This document shows positions 1 to 10,592 of a stretch of 35,592 bases of DNA, one piece after another (positions within the stretch are counted from its first letter, which is position 1; each line of letters starts with the position of its first letter). A program made the translations under genes and the position numbers. The notes under the pieces are model-generated. The model was not told the DNA's origin. It searched no databases and saw nothing but the letters and a program-made list of their open reading frames with translations. The stretch covers positions 22,029-57,620 of the forward strand of contig UZAN01039673.1 of NCBI GenBank assembly GCA_900618425.1, read 5' to 3'. Origin of the DNA: Echinostoma caproni. Lineage: Eukaryota > Platyhelminthes > Trematoda > Plagiorchiida > Echinostomatidae.

Positions 1-905
1 TGTCTGTTTCCCGTACACTGTCCTGGTTATTCCGTTGATGCGCGCGCTCGCTCCATGGCCTGTCTGGTAGAATCCTTGTTTTACTAGAAATTCTCCGAAG
101 GAGAAAGCGGGACATAAGAACGTTTGCTACGTCCGATTCGCTCCCCAGTGTCACCCGAAGTAACCTGGGTTCTCCGGCGTGAGGTGAATTCGGCTGTCGC
201 CGAACCCACAGGTTGGGCGATGAGCCCCATTTGCGTGCACAGAGCATTCCAGCACCTCAGCTCTTCGTATTGCTTCTCACTCAGTGAAGATGCAAATCAC
301 AGTCGAGGAAGTGTTAGTCACATCTTCCTCTTTTGCAGGCAGAGTTGTTTTCTGTGAATAAGCAGATAAGGAAGGCCACTGGGTGTGTGTGGGCTCCAAG
401 GTAGCTAGTGCGTCTACTGTTGCTTTTTTCGTCACGCCCAGTTCTGCTGTGTGCATCCGCTGCCGTGGGGTGACCTCTTGTGCTGAACATTTTGGTCGTT
501 TGCTGGGTTTCCGAATCGGGCTAACTGGTGTGATCTGTGAACTTAAGTCCGCTATTTTTGCCTCAAGTGTGGAGATTTTCGAATTCGTTCTCTCTTCGGC
601 GGCTGACAATAACTTTTCATAGTTGTGTGTGATACAAGTAATGCATTTTACAATCGGGATTTCCGCAAATTCTGTACAGAACCATATACGTTCTGGCTGA
701 ATGGCTAACTGTTTTGCCTGTTTTATCAAGAGTTTGGCATATGAAATGTGAAAGTGTTTCAGGCAGTGTGTGGATAATATCCCTGTTTTTACGTCTTTTC
801 TCCGTGGGCTGCATATTTTCAATGCCGTCGAGACACATGGTGCGGCACTTGTTGACACTGCGACGTCCCATTTTTGCACTTTATCGAACGGCGAGACTGA
901 CGAAG
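1..905 (-). mobile_element. LINE ORF1-like remnant, degenerate zinc finger plus coiled coil
   Basis: The longest open frame (879 down to 277, 200 codons) contains HCLKHFHISYAKL followed about 20 residues later by IWFCTEF. This resembles the second half of a PHD-type zinc finger (C/H-x2-C-x4-H-x2-C ... W-x-C-x2-C) with some cysteines replaced. Next come KCITC and a heptad-like stretch (LLSAAEERTNSKISTLEAKI) that should form a coiled coil, then a basic Ser/Pro-rich segment. ORF1 proteins of CR1-like LINEs often combine a PHD finger with a coiled coil, which is the basis of the call. A second minus-strand frame (871-617) and frames below 277 carry plausible continuations, so the copy is frameshifted. 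It runs off the left edge; the endonuclease/RT ORF would lie outside the window. It could also be a decayed host zinc-finger exon. Confidence 0.42.
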
Positions 906-1607
906 TATGAAAAGGTCACGTGAAGCGCACAAGTTGTCTCGGTCGTCCGCTCGTCCGGATCAGTGGAGGTCACAAGTGCCCAGAACATTAAAAACATCAT
1001 GTTGGGAGTATCGATCGGCTTTGCTGGCCGCAGCGGAACAAACACAGTTGCGACTGCGGGTGGCAGCAATGATTGCACTGAACAGCACAAATATATCCGT
1101 AGCATGCTTGAACTGAGAAAGCTCAATCAGGGCTCGTTGGAAAGGTAGTTAAATTTCCTTTCGAGCGATATCACAATATTGATACAGCGAATAAAATGGC
1201 ACAATTTTGCACGCGTGAGTAAATCCCAAAGCTTCGAAGAAAACAGCTCAATGTAGTGATATGAGCGATTTTCTTCCGAGTGATTGATATCACAACATAG
1301 AGCGCACAGAACTGGATCGAATGAATGTAGACTCGACGATGTAAGACGAGATTTCGCAGAGATTTTCTGACTAAACCGGGAGTGCACAATTTGATCGACC
1401 GCACGATAGATATTATTAGCAGCCAACGAGAAATGTTTCTTCGTCAACAAGCACAGGTAGCGACCGGAATAATGCGAAGAATTTCACCCATGATAGCTTA
1501 TCTCGACTCCAACATATGATCTCCTCAACCGGGTTTCTATCTTCTCTAATTTCAATAATTCTTCCAGATGTGAACATTGCATCGGTTACCTTAATTTCTG
1601 TTTATAT
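906..1607. other. Spacer, no supported gene
   Basis: Both strands contain open frames of 60 to 107 codons (for example 1450-1127 on the minus strand), but none shows a recognisable domain, clear splice sites or conserved motif. The part next to 905 may be the 5' untranslated region of the minus-strand ORF1 remnant. Nothing else could be identified. Confidence 0.4.
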
Positions 1608-3371
1608 TTGTGCTGCCCGATCAAGACAATATATATCCGTACTGACAGATTTTCAACGCCTCTTCTAAAACGCCTTCGACGTAATACGGACAACGCATAC
1701 ACGAATGGCCGGCGCTACGATGTTAAACGACTCTTGATTATCATCAAAGCGGAAATTCAGCGCTTGAATCGGATGTATGTTGAGACCATTCTGGGCAACC
1801 AGAGCTGTCGCGAGATGTGGTCGGCGTTGAAGCAACTCTGTAGCACACGTGGCAGCTCCTGTCCTGATGTAGAAGAATTAAACCGACAATCTTCTGCCTC
1901 CTCTGGGTCCAATTCTCTACCGTCCGTTTTTAAGTGTTCAGAAAACACCAGCCCTGTTTCTCCGACTGAAGTTCTCAAAGTTTTGAAGCAACTGAAAGCC
2001 TACAGACCGGACTCATTAGCCCCTATTTTATTGAAAACCTGTGCCGAACACCTTGCAACCCCCCTTGCAGAGTTGTTTAATTTGTATATGTAATCCGGAA
2101 CAATCCCTGATTCCTGGAGGGCTACCCGGATAAGACCCGTTTTCAAGAAGGGTTCTTCAAAATATCGACCGATTGCATATACCTCAGCCCTGCTGAAGGT
2201 CTTTGAAAGAGTGCTGTTGAACCATTAGTCTACCCTCTCTGATGGCTTTCATCCTCTTCAGTTTGCTTACAAGGAATCCCTTTCGACTGTTGACGCTGTC
2301 GTGCATGTTGTCCATTCTGTGCTTTGAGTTCTTGATAGGAGTGCTGCAACTTTTCGCCTTATTTTTCTTGGTTATGCAAACGCCTTTGATTCGCTTGACC
2401 GTAGCATTCTCATTCAACGTCTCGCTGACTACGGCTAAGGTTCCGACGTGTTAAACATTCTTGTAAACTACTTCTCTTTTTGGATGCAATTCATCTCATG
2501 CAATGGTAAAACGTCGTTGTCTTCTTATGTTAACCCTGGTGTCTTCTATTTTGTCTCCCTTCTTTTTTCCCTGAACATAAACCACTTGCCTGTCCCTACC
2601 AACTTTATTGCGGACGATGTGGTGATTGGGTGCCCCTCCAATACTGATACCATTTTTCACCAACTTCAAAGCAGTCTAAGCGATGTTTTTAGTTGGGCTC
2701 TCCTCCGAGCACTATTGTTTATTGTTTCTAAATGTGTTGCTGTTCCTTCCAGCCATTAAGCTGGCTCTCGATATCAAACTATCTTTAATGATTTACCGGA
2801 CCTCGTAGTTAACAGTCAAAATATTCTCAACTCTGACTCTGTTGAATATCTCGGAGTCGTTCTACCCCACAATCTCGCTTGGACCTTACATGTAGAGAAC
2901 ATTTTGAACAAGGTTCGTAGACTTTCTTTTTATGCTTTCTGGCTTAGGAAGCTTACTGTTCCCCCAAACGTAATTTTCAAATTCGTGGTAGCATGCATCC
3001 TCCCTCATTGGCTCCACTGTTCCCCTATATTTTATCCCGGCTTACAAGAAAAAGATTTCGTAATAATTTCCAGGTCTATTAAACTCCTATCCCGGTGGAG
3101 TGGCATAACCAGAGAAGTCCTGGTTGATTTTATTGTGAGAAAACACATCGACGCACGAGAAAGACTAGCCGACAGAATCTCGAACAACGAAGATCGCTAC
3201 TTGCACAGCGAATTTATTGAATTCACCCCAAACCCCCGCACCCGCTCCCACCATAGGATCCTTCCCGCACAAACCGTCGCATACAGAAATGGCATCCTCC
3301 CATTTCTTGCTCTCTTTTTAGTAATTCGGGCACCAATTATTGCAGGTTTGTTTGAACACCTCATGAGTTAG
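1608..3371 (+). pseudogene. Reverse transcriptase pseudogene of LINE A
   Basis: Frame-by-frame reading gives LKQLKAYRPDSLAP and GTIPDSWRATRIRPVFKKGS, then KYRPIAYTSALLKVFERVL (RT fingers; the family norm is YRPI-LTS---K-FER). The palm block reads FLGYANAFDSLD, where the first catalytic Asp (normal F-L-D-[FY]-S-K-A-F-D) has become Gly. The F/Y-A-D-D box survives as NFIADDVVIG near 2610. After VEYLGVVLPHNLAWTLHV the C-terminal region is open for 155 codons (2904-3371). Stops and frame changes interrupt it at 2091 (TAA), near 2227 and near 2450. It cannot encode an active enzyme. Family assignment to CR1/Jockey-like RT is firm; the exact clade is not. Confidence 0.8.
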
Positions 3372-3541
3372 TTTATTTATTCATTTTTTATCTGTCACTA
3401 TCATCTTCCGGCTTGCAATTTGCTGTCGCTTTTTCTACCTATTCACACTCGAATGCCATTACCCTCAACTCCAACGCATTATCGCGAAAAATCACTGAAA
3501 ATTCACCCTCCGGGTGCATAAAGCTTACTTTGACTTGACTG
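1608..3541 (+). mobile_element. LINE A: 5'-truncated CR1/Jockey-like retrotransposon, dead
   Basis: A plus-strand LINE copy without its endonuclease half. In order it carries the linker before the reverse transcriptase (1608-1960), RT blocks (1970-2760), the thumb/C-terminal region (2820-3371) and a short 3' UTR. The 3' end at 3511-3541 reads CGGGTGCATAAAGC, then TTACTTTGACTTGACT: an ACTTG pentamer repeat of the kind found at CR1-type 3' ends instead of poly(A). LINE B on the opposite strand ends in a closely similar sequence. Insertion probably followed target-primed reverse transcription with 5' truncation. I did not identify target-site duplications. Confidence 0.8.
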
Positions 3542-5850
3542 CACGAGATACCTGAGAACTGCATGATAAGGTGATCTTACTATACAACGTGAGCGATCGT
3601 TCGCACCCACTGGGAATTCGAAGGGGTTCACGCTTGCTCCCTCCCTCCCTGCTTCTGGGACCTATGTTGACACTCAACAAACTAGTCCTCTTACCGACAT
3701 TCGAGGAGTTCAAACAAGTGACGAAATTTCGATTGCCGACCTGGAAATTGCGAACAATATCGTTTTACTAAGTGATCCCGACTTTTCACACCCGGTAGTA
3801 GACCATCTCAAGTGTTAGGCCACGGAGGTCAAGCTGAAGAAGAGCGATTCAAAAACGAAGTTATTCTTAATGNCAAGCGCCTCAGGTTAACGATAAAATG
3901 TTACATGTTACATTATGGGAATATAAATTAGGCATCCCTGTGTTTTTTCAACTACGCCTATGTTCAGTGTTTTGATCATGGTACTCTCCGATCAGAATCC
4001 GTGATTTCAAGGAACTTCTTTACGTTAACATGCGATTCAGATTGGTGTTTACACCTAGGAAATAGCTAAAAATTTAGGATGATACAGGCGAATCTCATGT
4101 TAATGACCGAAGCCTTCAATTCGTTCTAGAATCTGCGCAAAAAAGGATTTTAGGGTTCACAGACGTTGCATTTGATCTTAACTTTTGAACAGTTGCCACC
4201 AGAGGTATCTATGAAGCAAATTGATTCCGAGACAGGAGATAGAAGCATAAAAACAAAGTGAAACTCAAGTATGATAAGAAAATACTATTGACTGCGTCAG
4301 CCGAAGATATTTCGTGAAGATGGAGTCCTAATGATTGTCAGCCACGAAAATGTCTGACACTATCAAATCCGTTAGCTCTCATTATATTCACTATTCATGG
4401 AAAATTTCAATTCTGTGAATGGTAATTCAATGCTTCCTCACAAGATACAATCAAAACTAAAAACAGTCTGAGGGGTTATAATGTCCGTTAATTGAGTGGA
4501 ATGATTGGAATAAGATTACATCATGTGTTCATGATCAAGGCATGCTAAAGAAAAATCACAATTTGTAATTGAATACACAGATCACCCATCGAATATTGTT
4601 AAACCGTAGGACGAGATTTCTTAACTAGCTTAGCAATAATGAACCTTTGTGCATTTCATATCGGAGAGCTACGTGAAACCACTAACCGGCTGTTTAGCTC
4701 TAGGTGAACAATACTTCACCGTATATGCTATTCGTTGGAGGCAGGTTTCAATCAAGGACGTCTAGATTAGTTGCATTAACATTAACCGCGTGTATCGTGA
4801 AAATGCGGAACAGTAACATTTTCAACTCCCCTCCAATAGTTTATTTAGGATTTTTATTAGAACTCATTCGGGTCTTTCATGTGAATCGTTGTGCAATATA
4901 TCGATGCGGTTTCCCTCTTTGTAATTTAATTCAATCCTTAAAAAGGAAACACGGCTGTTTGCTCACACCTCCTGAACTGAACTTATCTCTTGGACTCCAT
5001 CGCTAGGGATATATTGCGTCTGTCGGATTTCAGCTTCTCTCAATTTGAATAATGGCCGATTGCATCACTCAACGACAACAGCCAAGGTTTGGTTTCGGTC
5101 CATTAAACAGGATTCAGTGCAACCAGTTTACTGGATTTCTCTCTTTCGGTAACATGTCATTCATGCATATGCATCTTTTTTGAAATTATTTTTAACTATT
5201 CAGATGATGTAACTTTCCACATAACCAACTTCACTTCAACTGCCCAGACGCCTTCATAAGCTGCTACATCAAGATTTATATGTTGATCATTACACTAAAA
5301 TGACCTGATGCATGATCTTCAGGATATAAATTAACTCGGGATAAGTGTTTTCTCTGCCAATTCTGTGAGAAATACATCTCATCAATCGGCTGAACATTGA
5401 TTAGTCAGCGGTTTGATCTCATATATTACGAGACAGATTTCATCCTATTGACCTAATCATAATTATAAACATCAGCATGCGTTCGTTGATCTCTTTGAGT
5501 ATAGTGTATCTGTTTGTCAACATATTACCCAATTACAGTTAGTTTCATTCATGAACGTTTCACGGTAAACTCAAGTTTACCTGTTACTTTAAAATGAATG
5601 GCAGTTTTGTGTTTTCGCCTGTGTGAAATATAATGACATATTGAAAAATTGTTTCCTTAGTTCGAGTTCACTGAATTTGAGATAAACTTTTTGCTGATCA
5701 GGACCCTTTATTTGCGAAACTCTAATCTCTAGTCGCGGTGATATCATGATATCTTGTGGTATGGTACTTTGCATACGCGCAGAAGAATAAAGGAACAGAT
5801 ATTCAAAAATACTGACTTAACATCAGTGCCAATTAAAACATACTCAAAAT
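3542..5850. other. AT-rich spacer, no supported gene
   Basis: No conserved domain was seen. A 100-codon plus-strand frame at 4704-5006 begins with ATG but shows no known motif, no splice context and no signal peptide, so I do not call it a gene. One ambiguous base lies at 3873. The stretch is probably intergenic and separates the two oppositely oriented LINE copies. Confidence 0.45.
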
Positions 5851-7330
5851 GTTGAGTCAAGTCAAGTAATGGCTTTATACACCCCGAGAGGTGGATATGC
5901 GGCAATCACATAACCATAGTGTGTCAAAAAATACGTAAAACACAATAGTATGATACAGCAGTTAAAAGGATGTGAAAAGGGACAGCAACATCCAAAATGA
6001 GTGGCACACTTGGGTGTTCATGAGGGATTTAGTGTAGTGTTTGACGCAGATTTCCCGTAACGAGGACTTAATTCGTTAGAAATCTGGCGAGATCAGGAAC
6101 AACAGACCGCCTGTAAGCTTCAGTGTGAGTCTTTATGAGTTTGTGAGTGGAACGGGTGGATGAGTGAGAAAGGTAGTCGCTAAGAGAGGAATACAGAGGA
6201 TGGGAGATATCAGATAAAATCTTATTAGAGAATGTTTTACAGGACTTGAAGTGATGTGTCACCACAAATTCTACTAGATGTTCCCGTGGTATGAGACTAC
6301 AAACGGAGAGAAATCTGAGAGATCGGGAAATTAGTTTGAGGTCCGTGTTCAAAAGACCAGGGGAGATAACAGGGGACCCATAAAGCTAATGAGGCGCAAC
6401 GCACTCAAAAACAAAACGCCTTATGAGATGGTTTGGAACGGAAAGGGGATTTAAGGCGTAAAACATAAAAAGTGAGCCTCCTGGCCTTAAAAAAAACACG
6501 TCATTGATATGGTTAGACCAGGTGAGGTTATGATTAAAAATAACACCCAGGTATTTGACAATCGGTTTTCGTACCATCTGCTCACTCAGGATAGATAAAG
6601 GTGGGCTGGCGCTTGATAGTTCATCAAACTTTTACCCTTTTGGAGGAGAAAAAATTACGTCACTACATTTTTTGGGGTTCATGCAGAGGTTTCTTTGTTG
6701 TGGCCATTCAACTAATCCAGTCACGTCTTCTTGCAGAGTCGTTTGTAATGATGACTTGGGGTAGGCAGTCCGAATATTATATCATCTGCATACTTGACGA
6801 GAAGAGAAGAATTGCTCACAGGCATAGAGGAAATGTAGGCAGAAAATAGAAAAGGGGATAAAATGGCGCCTTGTAGTACGCCTTTTGAGGAGGGTAGAAG
6901 TGAAGATGTACGTCCTTTGTAGCGTGTGAACTGCTGACGGTTTGTAAAATATTTGGCCAAGAGTTCAATCGTAGAAGGTTGAACTCCGCCCGAAGAGAGG
7001 GTGTGTAACAAAGTTTGTCGATTAATCGTGTTGAAAGCATCACTATAGTCAAGAAAACATATGCGGACAGCCTTACTTTTCTTGTGCAGATTAGATAAAA
7101 CAGTGGGATAGATAAGCAAGGGCATCCAGGGTACCACGGGAATGGGTGTATGCATACTTGTTAGGGTCAGCAACATTGAATTGTGTGGACAGGGTCTTAA
7201 GGAGGAGCCTATCAAATACCTTCAGGACAACTGAGGTGCAGGCAATGGGAGGCTCTACATGGAAACCTTGCGTAATGACGGAAATGGCGAAAAAATCTGT
7301 AGTGAAATTGACGCATCCTTGGAAAAAAGA
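5851..7330 (-). mobile_element. LINE B: 5'-truncated CR1/Jockey-like retrotransposon, minus strand
   Basis: Read on the minus strand the copy runs from RT block 1 (near 7260) through the palm and thumb to the stop at 6068, then a 3' UTR ending near 5851. The last bases (complement of 5851-5890) read GGGTGTATAAAGCC, then ATTACTTGACTTGACTCAAC. This matches the LINE A end, including the ACTTG repeat, so both used the same 3' recognition sequence. The coding regions of A and B align only distantly, which points to two subfamilies or old copies. The upstream boundary is approximate. Confidence 0.8.
6068..7260 (-). pseudogene. Reverse transcriptase pseudogene of LINE B
   Basis: The minus-strand translation shows PPIACTSVVLKVFDRLLLKT (RT fingers, complement of about 7236-7185). 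It then shows the palm motif ICFLDYSDAFNTIN with the first catalytic Asp intact, GVLQGAILSPFLFSAYI (the Q-G-x-x-L-S-P box) and LVKYADDIIFGLPT (intact Y-A-D-D). A frame break follows near 6720. Then come IVKYLGVIFNHNLTWSNHI and the C-terminal segment LISRSLRFLSVCSLIPREHL, aligned with the same region of LINE A. The main open block is 7215-6721 (164 codons). Catalytic residues survive but frameshifts and the missing N-terminal half make it inactive. Confidence 0.82.
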
Positions 7331-7819
7331 TCAGACTGCGTGGGCTTCAACCAAACCAGCTGAATATAACTGTGTTTCTACATCCACTCAAACGGAAGTA
7401 TTCTAATCATATTTCGAATCAGTAGAGCGTCATGCGTTTCGTATGTCAAGTGACGCGAGTACAGCTAATGTGTCTCAAAACAACAAACGTTTTCCGTCCG
7501 ATCGTATTCACGGCATGCTCGCCTTATCCGGAGCAGCCATTTGAAGTGTTCTCAACAGTTACTCCGAGGAAAAACAAAAGCGCCGACTGTTGGATACCCG
7601 TGCTCATCACATTAGTGCCAAAGCAGAAGCCTAGGAATTTCGACCAGCCGCATGCACTTCCGTTTTACTGAAGATGCTTGGGAACTGTAAGCTAAAACCA
7701 TTATTCCTAACACTGGGCAACCAAATAATAAAAATTTGATACCGGTCAATTTGGAGGTGTTCACAGGAGCAAAACTATCCCTTTTCCTTTCTCTTTCTCT
7801 ATTCATGGTCTAATCACAG
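7331..7819. other. Spacer without a supported gene
   Basis: Short frames exist on both strands (for example plus 7432-7671 and minus 7806-7612), but no motif, splice context or repeat could be recognised. The pyrimidine-rich run at 7778-7802 may be the polypyrimidine tract of the candidate exon starting at 7820. Confidence 0.35.
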
Positions 7820-8051
7820 ACCAAGACGATCTTCTTATTAAGTATATTGACCATTTCGCCATTGGTTCCAAATTCCAAGGTAGTTTCCGTTTCTCACAGA
7901 TAAAAACCAAACTCCTGAAACCAGGTCCCTTTAACAATTTTATGAGAGCAAAGAGAGGTGTCATAAACACAGGATGTGCTAATTTCAACTATTTCTTGGT
8001 AATCTCATCAGCTGTGCACACAATTTCAGATCACGTTTCGTTAGACGAATG
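7820..8051 (+). CDS. Candidate internal exon, function unknown
   Basis: A 232-nt stretch is open in one plus frame for 76 codons between a good acceptor (CT-rich tract, then CACAG ending at 7819) and a consensus donor (G|GTAAGT at 8052). It enters in phase 1 and leaves in phase 2, unlike the CUB exons downstream. The peptide includes DDLLIKYIDHFAIGSKFQGS and one cysteine (NTGCANFNYF); I recognise no domain. A 61-codon frame overlaps it on the minus strand. It may belong to an upstream gene, or be chance. Confidence 0.28.
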
Positions 8052-10427
8052 GTAAGTTTGTGGTCAGGCTAACACACGGGGAAGATTGAACTATTCAACT
8101 CCATCCACAACTTACAAAACAAGACACGCTCGAGACCTGAAATAGGACTCCAAAACTCTACGGTGTCCACAGAGAACTTTCCTTCAACTCCTGAAAGGTA
8201 CGTGGTTCATGCGTAACACTTAGCCAACTACAAATTGTGGTCATTCCAATTTTTTAAGTTTTCTGGGCAACACCAAAGTTAACCGCAAGAAAATCGAAGC
8301 ACAATTTATATACATGTACGGTCAACTTTCAGAGCTAGCATAAATTTCTTGTGATGCATTTAGTTTGTTCAAGGCTCACCGAGTAAACATTGAAAGCCAC
8401 GTATGTGTTACTGATTCGTGACTGTATAGTGTCATATGAGAAAATCAGTGGAAGGCATTACAGGACCTTCTAAAGAAAGAATAAGTTTTTACTTTAACGC
8501 CCGAACAGAAATTCCAAGGAATAAGTTGATCGCGCCTATGACGAATACACGACATCCACCTACTTTTTGTTACGTGATCCGAACACCCGGTGTTATCTAG
8601 AATGGTTTCAGCCAGCTGTGGTGCGCACGGCCTCCTTCTCACTATAATGTCCCCAGACTGTGTTACATGTACGAGCATTTTTCGAAGTCATCAATGAATA
8701 ATTCAGGAGTTCTTCAACGTGTTGTACCTTTCCCACTCTTATGTTCGACATTAATCCGTGACCTATTCTGCAGACGCTTAGACAAAAATACCGATAACAC
8801 GAGTTTATTATACCAGACAAACTCAAAATTGCCTTAAATGGACGTGATTTTCTGACAGCTATTGAAAAGTGCAAACACATTTGAACCAATCTGATTTTCA
8901 GGTGAAAGCTTCTAAATGGTTCAATTTCGCTGTTAGTTATACGACTCTTCATAATCTATTGAAACACACAATTCACACCTAATTAGCCGTAACCACGAAA
9001 TCAACTATCCTTCCCATATGATTCCTCCTGACCCGTTCAAAACCGGCCCTGCTCCCCTAACGCGGCTCAGCAAATATGCGATGTGGTTTTCTTTTTCTCG
9101 TTGATATTCTGATCCTAAAATGTTGCGATCTTCCTTGACGGGCGTGTGAGACTTGCTCCCATAATATTCCTAACGATTCCGTGGAAGCTCCGAATCCAAT
9201 CCAGTCGGTTGTTGTTCTCGTACCACCAACGGAAACATCTTTGTTTCTTTAAACTCCTTATTTAGATTTATTGTAAGCCAGTAGTACCTAATTTATTTTT
9301 GCTCACTAATCTGCAACGCAATGGTCCTCCATGAACTTCTTGATAGTCCACGAAGATGACGATCTTTCCAATAATATTTCACCACTGTAACATATTAGTC
9401 TTTCTCTATTTGTCTCATTGTGAAGCAGCAATAAAACTATACATATCTGTGCAAGTCAGGACAAGATAATACGATGCAATATATTCTTATTGGCAGAACT
9501 TGATAGTCACAGAACTAAATGCGTCTGCACTTCAAAATTTGGATGTCGATGATCTTTTAGATAGCCAACTTATTCACTTATAATTTCGGTATTTTCCAGT
9601 CAATTCAAAATGACACAATCTTAACCAGTGCTATAAAAATATTATTGGTTAAAATATTATTTTTTATCTTCATTTATTTGCTTTCCGGAGCTTTTATGTG
9701 AAATCAGCAATTTATGAATTATTTATCGTATCAAACACAACAAGACAACTCTATAAAGGCTGCTACTCAGTCATTGCCAAGCATTCCTACATGACATCAA
9801 TGTTTCAGCTTCCAACGGACGATAGTCTGTCAGAAACCATCCGGTTTTAAACATACCCTTATCCATTTCGGCATACAAAAAGTTGTGGTAAGTGGTCTGC
9901 AAGTCAGCACTTGTTTTTGTTTCATGTTCAATAATATTAACCAGTCAAAGCTACGTCACTAAATCCAGTTTAGCGTTTGGCATCCAAACGTTCGATAGAA
10001 CGTGTGGAGGGTGCCGTTCGAAAAGACCGGAACAGGTCGTTTGAACAGTGAAATGGCTTGTACAATCCAGTGCAATATTGGTAGTAGCATTGTGATCTGC
10101 ACTGCGAGTATGAACTGTTGATCGTTATTACACGTTACCAGAGAGCAGAGCACATTTCAATAAAGTGAATCAATAGAATACAAATACCGGCTGTTTTTGT
10201 TGAATACAAATATACATACATAAATTCTTTATTCATTAGCGGGATACCAAGGCCTCAGTTGGTTTTCTCAACAATTTTGACGGACAAAGTGGTAACAAGG
10301 ATCTGAACAGACTATCGATCAAACATTCAGCACAAAAATATGTGATAGGAATGCATTTACTAATGTCACTTGCAGAATTCCTTGGTGCAAACCACATGAC
10401 TTGTACCAAGAATTGGATAGTTAACAG
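8052..10427. other. Long non-coding stretch upstream of the CUB gene array
   Basis: Mostly AT-rich and closed in all frames. The longest frame (8952-8608, minus, 114 codons) matches nothing I recognise and lacks splice or start context. I see no transposon ends, tRNA-like sequence or tandem repeat. It probably includes distal upstream sequence of the first CUB gene. Confidence 0.4.
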
Positions 10428-10500
10428 TTATAAAACGAATTCGTAAATTGTCTGTGTGCAAGCTCATCGTGAGTAGCTGGCAGAAGGGTTTCATATAAAG
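10428..10500 (+). promoter_or_regulatory. Candidate core promoter of CUB gene 1 (two TATA-like boxes)
   Basis: TATAAAA lies near 10429-10435 and TATAAAG at 10494-10500, both upstream of the ATG at 10541. The first would place transcription start near 10460, leaving a short 5' UTR. The second would start almost at the ATG and is the less likely. TATA-like strings are frequent in AT-rich DNA, so this is suggestive only. Confidence 0.35.
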
Positions 10501-10540
10501 TTTGATTTTCACTATCGTTGTCGAAATAACTTTCGGAAAA

Positions 10541-10592
10541 ATGCGAAGCTACTTCATTTTCACGGTTTTGGTTTTCTTGACGGTTTTTGCTG
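10541..10592 (+). CDS. CUB gene 1, exon 1: signal peptide
   Basis: The ATG at 10541 starts 17 codons plus one base and encodes a hydrophobic signal core (YFIFTVLVFLTVFA). The donor is G|GTGAGT at 10593, in phase 1. A TTG-started extension upstream in the same frame is not needed and is unlikely in a eukaryote. Confidence 0.7.

Noticed and set aside
1127..1450. 107-codon minus-strand ORF
   Set aside because: No domain, signal peptide or splice context; frames of this length are expected by chance across this window.
4704..5006. 100-codon plus-strand ORF starting with ATG
   Set aside because: No recognisable motif, and its surroundings look like AT-rich spacer. Mentioned only in the spacer entry.
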